From: Haloplanus aerogenes
GTDB taxonomy: Archaea > Halobacteriota > Halobacteria > Halobacteriales > Haloferacaceae
NCBI RefSeq assembly: GCF_003856835.1
Contig: NZ_CP034145.1
Coordinates: forward strand, 2,046,001-2,110,000
DNA: 64,000 nt
Direction of reading: 5' to 3'
Shown here: one piece after another, positions 1 through 8,654 of the stretch
Numbering within the stretch: the first letter of the stretch is position 1
How the letters are laid out: the number at the start of each line of letters is the position of its first letter
The notes under the pieces: generated by a model
What the model was told of the DNA's origin: nothing
Database searches by the model: none
What the model saw: the letters and a program-made list of their open reading frames with translations, nothing else
Program-made: the position numbers and the translations under genes

Positions 1-29
1 CCCTCGACGACTTCGAGGCTGGCATCTAG
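1..29 (+). CDS. 3' tail of a CDS entering from the left
   Basis: Reading from base 3 gives LDDFEAGI followed by TAG at 27-29, which looks like an acidic haloarchaeal C-terminus. The rest lies outside the window, so no function can be given. The following bases up to 116 hold only the promoter area of the next gene. Confidence 0.3.
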
Positions 30-116
30 GGCAGACGGAACTTTTCGTCTCGGTCGCTACCGACCAGCGGCGCGTCCGCACGGAAACGTTTTCACGCGCT
101 ACCGACACCCTTGGGT

Positions 117-1079
117 ATGAACCTGTTTCGGAGCGTCCGCACGGTGACGACGGCCTCCGGTACCGGCTACGTCGACTGGCACGCTGTGGCAGAGGCGGCC
201 AAGGCCAGCACGGACGCCGGTTCCCTCGACCTGAGCGCCGCGGAGCGCGAGGGCTACGCGGCCGACGTGCGCGACGCGCGGGACCGCCTCCGAACCCTCG
301 GCGGCGTCGACTTCGACCTGCCCGACACGGTCGAAATCCAGAACCGCCACCACTGGATCGACGCCAACGTCGACACGTTCCGGCGGGTGATGGCACCCAT
401 CGAGCGGGAGGCGCCCGACGCACTGTTCCCCGGCGTCACGCGCGTCGTCAACACCGGGACGCTCTCCTTTATGCTCGCCTTCCTCGGCCGGAACGTCCTC
501 GGGCAGTACGACCCGCTCCTCCTCGCAGAAGCGGCGCCCGCGGATCGGGACCACGCGCTCTATTTCGTCCATCCGAACATCGTCGACGTGGCCGACTCGC
601 TCGACGTTGACAGGCCCCGCTTCCGCCGGTGGATCGCGTTCCACGAGGTGTCCCACGCCGCGGAGTTCGGTTCGGCCCCGTGGCTCTCGGATCACCTCGA
701 AACCAAGCTAGAGCGCGGCATCGACGCGCTCGTCTCGGGTGATCTGGATCGGGAGGCGTTCAGGGAACTCGACACGGCGATGACGGCGGTGGAGGGGTAC
801 GCCGAACTCCTGATGGACCGGGCGTTCGACGACGACTACGCCGACTTGCGAGCGAAACTCGACGCACGCCGACAGGGTGGCGGCCCGGTCGCCCGACTCG
901 CCCGGCGACTGCTCGGACTGGGGTTGAAACGCCGGCAGTACGAACGCGGCGCGGCCTTCTTCCGGGCCGTCGCGGACGCTCGGGGGTTAGAGGGGGCGAG
1001 TGCGGTGTGGGAACGCCCGGAGAACCTCCCGACCGAGACGGAACTCGACCACCCGGACCGCTGGCTGGCGCGGGTTTAG
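117..1079 (+). CDS. Zincin_2 (DUF2342) protein, F420-biosynthesis-associated type
   Basis: This 320-residue protein matches the zinc-dependent protease-like family (PF10103) found in F420-producing archaea and actinobacteria. The zincin signature HEVSH lies at residues 176-180, in a helix followed by AAEFG, and would bind zinc with a Glu base. The family is linked to F420 genes by co-occurrence, but its substrate is not known to me. A TTG six bases upstream could extend the frame; ATG at 117 is preferred. It has no signal peptide and should be cytoplasmic. Its stop overlaps the stop of the convergent small membrane gene by four bases. A cofD gene for F420 synthesis lies about 50 kb away in the same window. 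Confidence 0.82.
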   Translation: MNLFRSVRTVTTASGTGYVDWHAVAEAAKASTDAGSLDLSAAEREGYAADVRDARDRLRTLGGVDFDLPDTVEIQNRHHWIDANVDTFRRVMAPIEREAPDALFPGVTRVVNTGTLSFMLAFLGRNVLGQYDPLLLAEAAPADRDHALYFVHPNIVDVADSLDVDRPRFRRWIAFHEVSHAAEFGSAPWLSDHLETKLERGIDALVSGDLDREAFRELDTAMTAVEGYAELLMDRAFDDDYADLRAKLDARRQGGGPVARLARRLLGLGLKRRQYERGAAFFRAVADARGLEGASAVWERPENLPTETELDHPDRWLARV

Positions 1080-1297
1080 CGCTTCCGTCGCCACTCGCTG
1101 CCGACCCAGTTGAGATAGAGGACGAGTGTCACGCCGACGAGGAGGCCGACGAGGACGGCCGCGAGCGCCTGCACGGCTGTGGCTCCGGCGGCGATGGCGA
1201 CCAGTCCGCCCGAACAGCCGACGAGCGCGACGAAGCCCATTTTGAGGCGCCGCGAGGCGGCCCGGCGGTCCTCGTCGGAGAGGCTCGGCCCGACCAT
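1076..1297 (-). CDS. small two-helix membrane protein
   Basis: This 73-residue protein starts MVGPSLSDED, has a basic stretch (RRAASRRLK) and then two hydrophobic helices joined by a short turn (about residues 17-38 and 40-60), and ends in WRRKR. I do not recognise the family. The ATG at 1297 shares one base with the stop of the upstream SnoaL-like gene (TGATG), so the two are translationally coupled. The frame is open further upstream, but that extension is Arg-rich and lies inside the neighbouring gene, so I rejected it. Confidence 0.6.
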   Translation of the reverse strand: MVGPSLSDEDRRAASRRLKMGFVALVGCSGGLVAIAAGATAVQALAAVLVGLLVGVTLVLYLNWVGSEWRRKR

Positions 1298-1692
1298 CAG
1301 CCGTCCACGTACGGTGTACTGACGTGCATACCGACGAACAGCCACTCCGCGTCGTCTTCGTCTCCCACCGCACGGCGCTCCATCGTCCCGCTCCACCGGG
1401 TCGAGAGCGCGTACTCGTGGTCAGCCTCGCGGTCTGTCCACGACATGAACACCGAATCCGAGAAGTAGGCGTAGCCGTCGCGTTCGGTGACGCGGAGGTC
1501 CTGGCTCTCGGCGGTCCAGTCGTCGGTCGTGCGGGTCTGTTCGCGCAGGCCTTCGGCGACGGCGTCGTAGCCGACGAGTCGTTCGCCGACGCCGAACTTC
1601 ACCACGTCTGGGCGTTCCACGAAGTAGGGATACAGCGGTTCGCCCCGACGCAGGGCCTCGTAGTACTCGCGGATTGTCTCCGCCGCGTTCAT
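1297..1692 (-). CDS. SnoaL/NTF2-like protein
   Basis: This 131-residue protein opens with MNAAETIREYYEALRRG, the first helix typical of NTF2/SnoaL-fold proteins, and continues with alternating strands (YAYFSDSVFMSW, EWLFVGMHVSTPY). Such domains serve as small-molecule enzymes or binding proteins; nothing here identifies the ligand. It is the first gene of a two-gene unit with the small membrane protein. It has no signal peptide, so it is probably cytoplasmic. Confidence 0.7.
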   Translation of the reverse strand: MNAAETIREYYEALRRGEPLYPYFVERPDVVKFGVGERLVGYDAVAEGLREQTRTTDDWTAESQDLRVTERDGYAYFSDSVFMSWTDREADHEYALSTRWSGTMERRAVGDEDDAEWLFVGMHVSTPYVDG

Positions 1693-1727
1693 GGGCGACG
1701 TGTCTCGCCCGCGGCGGTTAACTGTTT

Positions 1728-2315
1728 TCAGGAGGCGAGGGCGGCGGCGGCACGCCGGAGGGTCGTCACGCCGACGAACCGCGGGACGCGCTGCGCGTAG
1801 CGGTCGTACGCGTCGCCGAACTCGGCGCGCAAGTGTGGCTCCTCGGCACGGGGGAGGAGAAGCACCCAGCCGACGTGGACGGCGGCGAGCATCGCGACGA
1901 GCATCGAATCGACCGCGAGCGCGAAGCCACTCACGCCGACGATCATGCCGACATACTGCGGGTTGCGCGTGTAGGCGTACGGGCCGTCGGTGTAGAGGTC
2001 ACCCGTCACACCCATCGTCTCCGCGGATTGCATCGTTCGCGCTCCCCAGAGGAAGACGGCGGTACCGAGGAGGGCCGCCGCGACGCCGGCGACGGCGGCT
2101 GCCCGGGGGAGGTCCCACGATCCAAACGTGAGGACGGCGGTGCCGAGGAGGGCGAGGTCGAAGACGCCGACGAGCGTCCAGTGGCAGTAGTACGCCGGCG
2201 TCCGGTCGCCGGGCGGCCACCACTCGTGGTCGGTCAGGAGCGTTCCGAGGACGAGACCGTAGACGCCGGCGGCCGACAGGAGGCCGGCGGCGAAGGCGAT
2301 TCGAGTCGGTGTCAT
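1728..2315 (-). CDS. isoprenylcysteine-methyltransferase-like membrane protein
   Basis: This 195-residue membrane protein has about five hydrophobic segments. The C-terminal half carries the ICMT / phospholipid-methyltransferase pattern: GPYAYTRNPQYVGMI followed by a hydrophobic pair and then EEPHLRAEFGDAYDRYAQRVPRFV. In this family that half binds S-adenosylmethionine and the acceptor is a lipid or prenyl-cysteine. The substrate here is unknown. The start MTPTRIAF (ATG 2313-2315) is chosen because the upstream extension is Arg/Pro-rich and not membrane-like. It is divergent from the bat-type regulator at 2401. Confidence 0.75.
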   Translation of the reverse strand: MTPTRIAFAAGLLSAAGVYGLVLGTLLTDHEWWPPGDRTPAYYCHWTLVGVFDLALLGTAVLTFGSWDLPRAAAVAGVAAALLGTAVFLWGARTMQSAETMGVTGDLYTDGPYAYTRNPQYVGMIVGVSGFALAVDSMLVAMLAAVHVGWVLLLPRAEEPHLRAEFGDAYDRYAQRVPRFVGVTTLRRAAAALAS

Positions 2316-2400
2316 ACGGGTCGACGTTGGGCGCGGCGTCGGGAGTCGAAACTGCCTCACAGCCGAGGCTTTTATTTACAGGCGTGCGATGCTCGCGTCG

Positions 2401-3054
2401 ATGAAGTACGCCCGACTGCGCGTGCATCACGACCCCGACCGGCTCCACCCCATGCACGCGTTCGAGATGCGCCACGACGACATCGAGCGTGCCGCCCTCC
2501 TCCACTGGAATACGGTGCTGGACGAGACGAACACGATGGTGTTCCGGGTTCGGGGCGACCCCGAGCCGTTCCGCGCGAAACTCGACGCGCGAGCGGCGAC
2601 GGTGGCCTACAGCCTCACCGAGGCCGTCGACGGCGTGTTCTACTGCTGTGTCCGCGACCGGGTGACGGAGGCGGATCGAGGCTACATCGACGCGTTCGCA
2701 CGGGGGACGCTCGTGGTGGTCCCACCGGTCGCGTTCGAACCGGACGGGACGACGACGGTGACGCTGGTGGGGACGCCGGCCGACATCGACGCCGCCGTGT
2801 CGGAGTTACCGGCGGGGTTGCGGGCGACGGTGGAGTCGGTCGGTCCGTACCGGCGGCGGGCCGGGTCGTCGACGCCGAGACTCACCGACCGGCAGCGCGA
2901 GGCCGTCGCGGTCGCTGTCGACTGCGGCTACTACGACTCGCCGCGGGAGGGAACGGTCGCGGACGTGGCGGCCGACCTCGACATCTCGCCGGGGACGGCG
3001 GCTGAACACCTCAGGAAAGCGGAAGAGACGGTGATGGGCCGTCTAGTAGAGTAG
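2401..3054 (+). CDS. bat-type (HTH_10) transcriptional regulator
   Basis: This 217-residue haloarchaeal regulator has an N-terminal sensory region of about 150 residues without a recognisable cofactor motif. The C-terminal HTH_10 domain begins LTDRQREAVAVAVDCGYYD and continues with VADVAADLDISPGTAAEHLRKAE, the recognition-helix pattern of the bacterioopsin-activator family. It probably binds promoter DNA; the target is unknown. A TATA-like TTTATT at 2371-2376 lies about 27 bases before ATG 2401, which favours a leaderless transcript over the in-frame ATG at 2389. Its last 12 bases overlap the convergent phoU. Confidence 0.8.
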   Translation: MKYARLRVHHDPDRLHPMHAFEMRHDDIERAALLHWNTVLDETNTMVFRVRGDPEPFRAKLDARAATVAYSLTEAVDGVFYCCVRDRVTEADRGYIDAFARGTLVVVPPVAFEPDGTTTVTLVGTPADIDAAVSELPAGLRATVESVGPYRRRAGSSTPRLTDRQREAVAVAVDCGYYDSPREGTVADVAADLDISPGTAAEHLRKAEETVMGRLVE

Positions 3055-3726
3055 TTCGTCGTCGTTCTCGACCATGTAGAGCGTGCGGGCAGCGATGTTG
3101 ACGGCGTGGTCGCCCACGCGCTCCAGGTCGCGGATAGTGAGCAGGAGGCGGGAGACGTCCTGCATCAGCGACTCCAGTTCGGCGTCGTCCTCGTTGTCGC
3201 CGAGGTAGTCGCCCTCGATGAGATCACGGACCACGACCTCGCTGGCGGCCTCACACATCGCGTCCACCTCGTCGTCCCGGTCGGCGACGGCGTAACACGC
3301 GTCCACGTCCTCGTTGGCGTAGGCGTCCATCGCGTCCTCGAGCATATTCAGGGTCGCCCGCCCGATGCGCTGCATGTCCACGTCGGGGAAGAGGTCACGC
3401 TGGGCGTCGAGCGTGTAGCCGCCGAGGTTGACGGCGAGGTCACCGATCCGTTCGAGGTCGGTGATGATCTTGAACGACGCGGCGATGAAGCGGAGGTCGC
3501 CGGCGACGGGTTGCTGGAGGGCGATCAGGTCGATACACTCCCCCTCCAGTTCGAGATACATCTCGTTGACCTCGTTGTCGCCCTCGATCACTTCACGGGC
3601 GAGCCGTTCGTCCTTCCGTTCGAGGGCGTCCAGCCCCGTCCGGAGCCGCTCCGCGACCACTTCGCTCATGTAGAGAACGTCGTCGCGGAGCTCCTCCAGC
3701 GACGACTGATAGTCCGTTCGAGCCAT
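3043..3726 (-). CDS. phoU: phosphate signalling protein PhoU
   Basis: This 227-residue protein has two PhoU repeats of three helices. The metal-binding motifs are visible as DLERIGDLAVNLGG near residue 90 and DLERVGDHAVNIAAR near residue 205. In bacteria PhoU damps Pst transport and signals phosphate sufficiency; the haloarchaeal role is probably inhibition or modulation of the adjacent PstSCAB system. It is the last gene on the minus strand after pstB, with 95 bases between that contain their own TATA-like sequence (GTTTTAGG on the minus strand, around 3750), so it may be transcribed alone as well as from the pst promoter. Confidence 0.93.
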   Translation of the reverse strand: MARTDYQSSLEELRDDVLYMSEVVAERLRTGLDALERKDERLAREVIEGDNEVNEMYLELEGECIDLIALQQPVAGDLRFIAASFKIITDLERIGDLAVNLGGYTLDAQRDLFPDVDMQRIGRATLNMLEDAMDAYANEDVDACYAVADRDDEVDAMCEAASEVVVRDLIEGDYLGDNEDDAELESLMQDVSRLLLTIRDLERVGDHAVNIAARTLYMVENDDELLY

Positions 3727-3821
3727 ATCACAAACTCGACACGGGCGACCTAAAACGTTGCCCCATGTCTACTGTTGACTATAGAGACATCTATAGCTAC
3801 TCGCGGCGAAATCTATAGCCG
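3727..3821 (-). promoter_or_regulatory. pstB-phoU intergenic region with three CTATAG motifs
   Basis: The palindrome CTATAG occurs at 3779-3784, 3791-3796 and 3813-3818, three copies within 40 bases. A TATA-like run (TTTTAG on the minus strand) lies about 25-30 bases before the phoU ATG. The copies sit just upstream of that element, where activator sites usually lie in haloarchaea. That they control phosphate response is inference. Confidence 0.4.
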
Positions 3822-4697
3822 TTATCCGAACTTGCCGGTGATGTAGTCCTCGACGCGCTGACTCTCGGGGTTCTCGAAGATTTTCTCGGTGTCGTCGAAC
3901 TCGACGAGTTCGCCGCCGGTGAGGAAGACGGCCGTCTTGTTCGAGATGCGCGCCGCTTGCTGCATGTTGTGAGTGACGATGACGACGGTGTACTCCTCGG
4001 CGAGTTCGGAGATGAGGTCCTCGATCTGCGAGGTGGCGACGGGATCGAGCGCCGACGCGGGTTCGTCCATCAGGATGACCTCGGGGTCGGGGGCGATGGC
4101 GCGGGCGATACAGAGGCGCTGCTGTTGCCCGCCGGACAGTTCCAGTCCGGATTCGTCGAGCCGATCCTTCACTTCGTCCCACAGCGCCGCGCGCTTCAGC
4201 GAGTCCTCGACGATTTCGTCGTAGTCGCCTTTCTTGTTCTGGATCTTGAGGCCGTAGGCGACGTTGTCGTAGATGCTCTTGGGGAAGGGGTTCGGGGACT
4301 GGAACACCATCCCGACCCGGCGGCGAAGCGCCACGGGGTCCACGTCGTCGTCGTAGACGTTCTTCCCGCGCAGGTAGAGGTCACCCTCGACGCGCGCGGC
4401 GTCGATCAGGTCGTTCATCCGGTTGATACACCGGAGGAAGGTGGACTTGCCACACCCGGACGGACCGATCATGGCCGTCACCTGATTCTCCGGGATTTCG
4501 AGGCTGATGTCCTGCAGTGCCTGCTCGTCGTTGTACCAGACGTTGACGTTCTCGGCGCGGACGACGGTGTTCGCGCTCATCGTCGGCCCCGAGGAGGCGA
4601 CACTCCCGCTCACGTCGGTTTCGACGAGCATGTCGTCGGTCGTCGGGTCGTCGGTCGATTCGCCGGCCGCGTACTCCTGCTCTGGATTCTCTGTCAT
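3822..4697 (-). CDS. pstB: phosphate ABC transporter ATP-binding protein
   Basis: This 291-residue ATPase energises phosphate import. Walker A is GPSGCGKS, the signature is LSGGQQQRL, Walker B is VILMDEP and the switch His follows in VIVTHNM. Relative to bacterial PstB it carries a haloarchaeal acidic N-terminal tail of about 40 residues before the ABC fold. ATG is at 4695-4697, four bases after the pstA stop codon on the minus strand. It acts on the cytoplasmic face with PstA and PstC. Confidence 0.96.
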   Translation of the reverse strand: MTENPEQEYAAGESTDDPTTDDMLVETDVSGSVASSGPTMSANTVVRAENVNVWYNDEQALQDISLEIPENQVTAMIGPSGCGKSTFLRCINRMNDLIDAARVEGDLYLRGKNVYDDDVDPVALRRRVGMVFQSPNPFPKSIYDNVAYGLKIQNKKGDYDEIVEDSLKRAALWDEVKDRLDESGLELSGGQQQRLCIARAIAPDPEVILMDEPASALDPVATSQIEDLISELAEEYTVVIVTHNMQQAARISNKTAVFLTGGELVEFDDTEKIFENPESQRVEDYITGKFG

Positions 4698-4701
4698 GGA
4701 T

Positions 4702-6300
4702 TTACTGATCGGTCTGGTACTTGTTGCGCAGCACGATGGCGATGGAGTTCATGCTGAGCAGGACGATGAGCAACACGACGACGCCCGCTGGAACGGCCGC
4801 CTGGTAGAACGGTTCGCTGGCGAACAGGCTCGCCCAGGCGTACACCTGCAGGGGCATCGCGCTCACTTTCGAGGAGAGCGCCGTCGGCAGGGAGAAGAGG
4901 ACGTTCGGCGCGCCGATCATGATGAGCGGCGCCGTCTCGCCGATGGCCCGGCCGAGTGCCAGAATCGTCCCCGTCAGAATCCCGGGGAACGCCCGGGGCA
5001 GGACGACGTTCTTGATCGTCTGCCACCGCGTCGCTCCCATCCCGTAGGACGCCTGCCGCATCGAGTCCGGGACGCTCCGGAGCGCCTCGCGGGCGGAGAT
5101 GATGACGATGGGCAGGATGAGGAGGGCGAGCGTCGCGCCGCCGATGAGGACGGTCCCGGTTGGCTGGCCGAGGTACGTGACGAACACGCCCAGTCCGAGC
5201 AACCCGTAGACGACGGAGGGGACGCCCGCGAGATTGGAAATGTTCACGTCGATGAAGCGGGTGAAGCGGTTGTCGGGGGCGTACTCCTCCAGATACACTG
5301 CGGCGCCGACGCCGAGTGGGAACGAGAGGGCAGCGACAGTCACCATCAGCAGGATGGAGCCGCCGATAGCCGGATAGAGGCCGGCCTCCGCGGCCGTCCC
5401 GCTGTGAGCGCTGGTGAGGAACTGCCAGTCGACCCACGACTGCGGCCCGGCGAAGCCGAGAGCGTCGACGGCGATGGCGCCGACGAGTGCGCCGCCGAGG
5501 ATGGTGGCCACGAGCGCTAGCCCCGAGCGCTGGGTCGGTCGACGGCGAGCGACACCAACGGCGTAGCCGGCGGTCGGCACCACGGCCACGGCCAGCAACA
5601 CCGTCGCGGGAACCGCGCCGATGGCGAGTAGCGGGCCGAGCACCTCGCCGGCGCCGACGGCGGCGAGAGCGACGAGCATCGCGAGCGCCGTCTTCCGGCG
5701 GCCCGCCTCGGCGGCGGCGTAGCGGCCGACGAGGACCGCCACCGGCCCGCCGAGCGAGAGGGTCAGCATGATGCCGTCGGTCGGGTAGACCGGGAGCGAC
5801 TGGATCGCGCCCGGGACGAGCAGTAGCGAGCCGACGATGATCGCGCCCGCACCCACGAAGCGCGCGATGAAGGGAAGCTGTCGGTCGAAGCGTTCGAGAC
5901 CGACGACGCCCGCGAGCGCGAGACCGAGCGCGAGGACGTAGCCGAACCAGACGACCGGCGGAACGATGTCGACGAAGATCATCGCCGCGCCGCCGGCGAA
6001 CATGGCGCTGACCGCGAGCATCCCGACGACGCTCGCGCCGAACCGGAAGGCGGCGGGATCGGCTCGGAGGAGGTAGCCGCCGACGGCGAGTGTCGGCACG
6101 ACGAGCGTCAGGAAGAACGTGAGATGCCAGCCCGGATCGGCGGTCAGCGGCTGGATCGCGTCGTTGGCGACGTAGATCAGGAGGATCGTCAGCGCGACGA
6201 TGCCGAACAGCGTCGCCGCGAGCAGGACGTAGCGAAAGACGGTGCCGACGGTTCGGCTGACGTGGCCGAAGCCTTCGATCCGTTCCTCTTGGGCCGCCAT
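4702..6300 (-). CDS. pstA: phosphate ABC transporter permease PstA, with an extra N-terminal membrane region
   Basis: This 532-residue protein is much longer than bacterial PstA (about 300 residues). The C-terminal part is a normal PstA core, with the BPD permease EAA loop seen in [21 protein letters not shown]. Ahead of it are roughly 230 residues with several additional hydrophobic helices. The start at 6298-6300 ([10 protein letters not shown]) is used because it follows the pstC stop by one base; an upstream ATG at 6339 would overlap pstC by 38 bases. It forms the membrane pore with PstC. The long N-terminal region is probably a haloarchaeal family trait, not an assembly error, because the frame is intact. 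Confidence 0.92.
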   Translation of the reverse strand: MAAQEERIEGFGHVSRTVGTVFRYVLLAATLFGIVALTILLIYVANDAIQPLTADPGWHLTFFLTLVVPTLAVGGYLLRADPAAFRFGASVVGMLAVSAMFAGGAAMIFVDIVPPVVWFGYVLALGLALAGVVGLERFDRQLPFIARFVGAGAIIVGSLLLVPGAIQSLPVYPTDGIMLTLSLGGPVAVLVGRYAAAEAGRRKTALAMLVALAAVGAGEVLGPLLAIGAVPATVLLAVAVVPTAGYAVGVARRRPTQRSGLALVATILGGALVGAIAVDALGFAGPQSWVDWQFLTSAHSGTAAEAGLYPAIGGSILLMVTVAALSFPLGVGAAVYLEEYAPDNRFTRFIDVNISNLAGVPSVVYGLLGLGVFVTYLGQPTGTVLIGGATLALLILPIVIISAREALRSVPDSMRQASYGMGATRWQTIKNVVLPRAFPGILTGTILALGRAIGETAPLIMIGAPNVLFSLPTALSSKVSAMPLQVYAWASLFASEPFYQAAVPAGVVVLLIVLLSMNSIAIVLRNKYQTDQ

Positions 6301-6301
6301 C

Positions 6302-7261
6302 TCAGTACTCCTCCCGGTACCGCTGTGCGACGAGGTCACTGATGACGTTCATGATGAGCGTGATGACAAAGAGCGTGAGACCGATGGCGAAGAGGCTGCG
6401 GTAGGCGATGCCGCCGCCGGTGACGTCGCCGGTGAGGAGGTTGACCATCGCGGCAGTCATCGGGAGCGCCCCCTCCAGATAGTCCGCGGGGTTGAGCGGA
6501 TTGACGAGGTTGGCCTGCGTCCCGGCGGCGACCGTGACGGCCATCGTTTCGCCGATTGCCCGCGAGAGCGCGAGAATGAAGGAGGAGAAGATACCGGAGA
6601 GGGAGGCGGGGACGACGATGCCGACGGAGACGTCGAACTTCGTCGCGCCCATCCCGTAGCCCGCCTGCCGCAGGGAGTCGGGGACGGCGGACATCGCGTC
6701 CTCGCTGATCGAGGCGACCATCGGGATGATCATGATGCCGACGACGATGCTGGCCGACAGCATGTTGAACGTCCCGAGGCCGGGGATGATGGTCCGCAGC
6801 GCTGGCGTGATGTAGACGACGGCGAAGAAACCGTAGACGACCGTCGGGACGCCCGCGAGCACTTCCAGTGCGGGCTTCAACACGCGCTGGGCGCGCGGGC
6901 TCGCGTACTCGCTGAGGTAGATGGCCGTGGCGACGCCGAGGGGGATGGCGACGACGGCGGAACCGATGGTGATCGCGAGCGTCGCCGACACCAGCGGCAG
7001 GACGCCGAACTGTTCGTTGTTGATGATCCACTTCGTTCCGGTGAGGAAGTCGACGACCGACGCGGTCGGCCCCTCGACACCCATCAGCGGAGCGGTCACC
7101 GAGAAGAACTTCGCTGCCTCCGTGGTCAACATGAGGATGATGCTGACCGTCGTGACGATGGACAGCACCGCACACAGGAAGAAAAACGAGCGCGTCAGAA
7201 GCTCCTGTGGCGCGTTCTCGGTTCGCTGGGTGAGGTCCCGTTGTAGGTCGTCCGTACTCAT
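6302..7261 (-). CDS. pstC: phosphate ABC transporter permease PstC
   Basis: This 319-residue permease has six predicted helices. The ABC-contact loop is visible as MSAVPDSLRQAGYGMGATKF, and GETMAVTVAAGTQAN lies near the pore. It pairs with PstA and uses PstB for energy. The gap to pstS upstream is 67 bases, and the gap to pstA is a single base, so translation of pstC and pstA is probably coupled. Confidence 0.95.
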   Translation of the reverse strand: MSTDDLQRDLTQRTENAPQELLTRSFFFLCAVLSIVTTVSIILMLTTEAAKFFSVTAPLMGVEGPTASVVDFLTGTKWIINNEQFGVLPLVSATLAITIGSAVVAIPLGVATAIYLSEYASPRAQRVLKPALEVLAGVPTVVYGFFAVVYITPALRTIIPGLGTFNMLSASIVVGIMIIPMVASISEDAMSAVPDSLRQAGYGMGATKFDVSVGIVVPASLSGIFSSFILALSRAIGETMAVTVAAGTQANLVNPLNPADYLEGALPMTAAMVNLLTGDVTGGGIAYRSLFAIGLTLFVITLIMNVISDLVAQRYREEY

Positions 7262-7328
7262 CTAACGTGGGTCGGTTCTTCGTTCGGTGGAAAAAGCTCT
7301 TCGTTCGGCCGCAGCCACAGGCTCGGTC

Positions 7329-8330
7329 TCAGCCCTGTGCGTTCTCGATGGCCGATTCGAGGGCGTCCATCGCTTCCTGCTGGTCCTCGTCGCTCAGGGG
7401 GACGTAGCCGACTTCGTCGGCGACGATCTCCTGACTGGTGGCGTTCTCGAGCCAGAAGCGGGCGAACTCGGCGACGTGCTCCTCCGCCAACGATTCCTGT
7501 TTGGCGTAGGTGAAGAGGGGCCGCGAGAGCGGGGTGTATTCGCCGGCGCGCGCCGTCTCCAGCGACGGTTCGACACAGCCACTGCCGTCGTCGACGCTGA
7601 GGGCCTTCACGCGGTCCGTGTTCTGGGAGTAGTACGCGAAGCCGAGATAGCCGATGGCGTTCTCGGAGCCTTCGACACCCTGGATGATCGTCCGGTCCTG
7701 CTCGGTGGCGGAGTAGTCCTGGCGGTGGCCCGGCCCTTCCTCACCGAGAATCGCCTCGATGAAGTAGTCGTAGGTGCCGGAGGCGTCGGTCGGGCCGTAG
7801 AGTTCGAGCGGCTGATCCGGCCAGTCGGAGTTCACGTCGCTCCACGTCGTCGGCGACGATTCGGCCGAATAGATTTCGTGGAGTTCCTCGACCGTGATAC
7901 AGTCGACCCAATCGTTGTCGTTGTTGACGATGACCGTCAGCGCGTCCGTGGCGACGGTGAGTTCGACGGGGGTAACGTCGTTCCCCGAACACGCCTCTTC
8001 CTCCGTGGGCTGGATGGGCCGCGAGGCATTGTTGAAGTCGGTCCGGCCGGGACAGAAGTGGTTGGCGAAGCCGCCGCCCGAGCCGGTCGACTGGATGTTG
8101 ATGTTGACGTCCGAGTGTTCGGACTGGAATCGCTCGGCCATCGCCGTCGCCAGCGGGAACACGGTCGAACTGCCAGCAATGTCGATGGTTCCCGAGAGCC
8201 CGTCGCCGCCGTCGCCCCCGCCGCCGGACCCGCTCTGCGTGCAGCCAGCGAGCCCGACTGCACCGACCGAACCGGTCGCCGCGAGGAACTTTCGGCGCGA
8301 CACACGTCCACTCGTGGATTCCTCCGTCAT
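7329..8330 (-). CDS. pstS: phosphate-binding lipoprotein PstS (Tat-exported)
   Basis: This 333-residue protein begins with a Tat motif SRRKFLAAT followed by a hydrophobic stretch and the lipobox LAGC, so it is exported folded and lipid-anchored outside the cell. After a Gly/Ser-rich linker comes the PstS fold: GTIDIAGSSTVFPLATAMAE and STGSGGGFANHF are phosphate-binding loops. It delivers phosphate to PstCA. ATG 8328-8330 is preferred over the adjacent GTG at 8331-8333. It is first in the operon and divergent from the AbrB-PhoU gene, with 324 bases of regulatory sequence between. Confidence 0.95.
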   Translation of the reverse strand: MTEESTSGRVSRRKFLAATGSVGAVGLAGCTQSGSGGGGDGGDGLSGTIDIAGSSTVFPLATAMAERFQSEHSDVNINIQSTGSGGGFANHFCPGRTDFNNASRPIQPTEEEACSGNDVTPVELTVATDALTVIVNNDNDWVDCITVEELHEIYSAESSPTTWSDVNSDWPDQPLELYGPTDASGTYDYFIEAILGEEGPGHRQDYSATEQDRTIIQGVEGSENAIGYLGFAYYSQNTDRVKALSVDDGSGCVEPSLETARAGEYTPLSRPLFTYAKQESLAEEHVAEFARFWLENATSQEIVADEVGYVPLSDEDQQEAMDALESAIENAQG

Positions 8331-8654
8331 CACCCGAGAATGACCGACTGTGACGTAAGTACCCTTCTATGATAGCTATATAGATATGGGTACGTGAACG
8401 AATACCGAGGGCAGTCGGATTTAGGGACGAGCGAATCGACCCAGTCGACGCGGTCAGTTCGCGCCACATATCGGGATATAGCCCCTATTACGGCTTTTGA
8501 GGGGCCGGTTTCGTCGCCGTCCAGCGGCCTGATTGCGGCGGATTGGTAGTGGCCGGGAGCCTTCCGACCACGACTGGCCGCGCACCGAGGACCGAAATGA
8601 ACGAAGTATATAGATATGGGAGGTTTTATCTCGTGGTATCCGTTGTCTCCGTAT
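8331..8654. promoter_or_regulatory. divergent pstS / AbrB-PhoU promoter region with a 14-bp direct repeat
   Basis: The 14-base sequence TATATAGATATGGG occurs exactly twice, at 8377-8390 and 8607-8620. Each copy overlaps the likely TATA region of one divergent gene: about 45-60 bases before pstS ATG on the minus strand and about 35-48 bases before ATG 8655 on the plus strand. Because the copies are on the same strand, they face opposite ways relative to their genes. No coding capacity was recognised here. A phosphate-dependent operator is the likely role, by inference. Confidence 0.5.
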
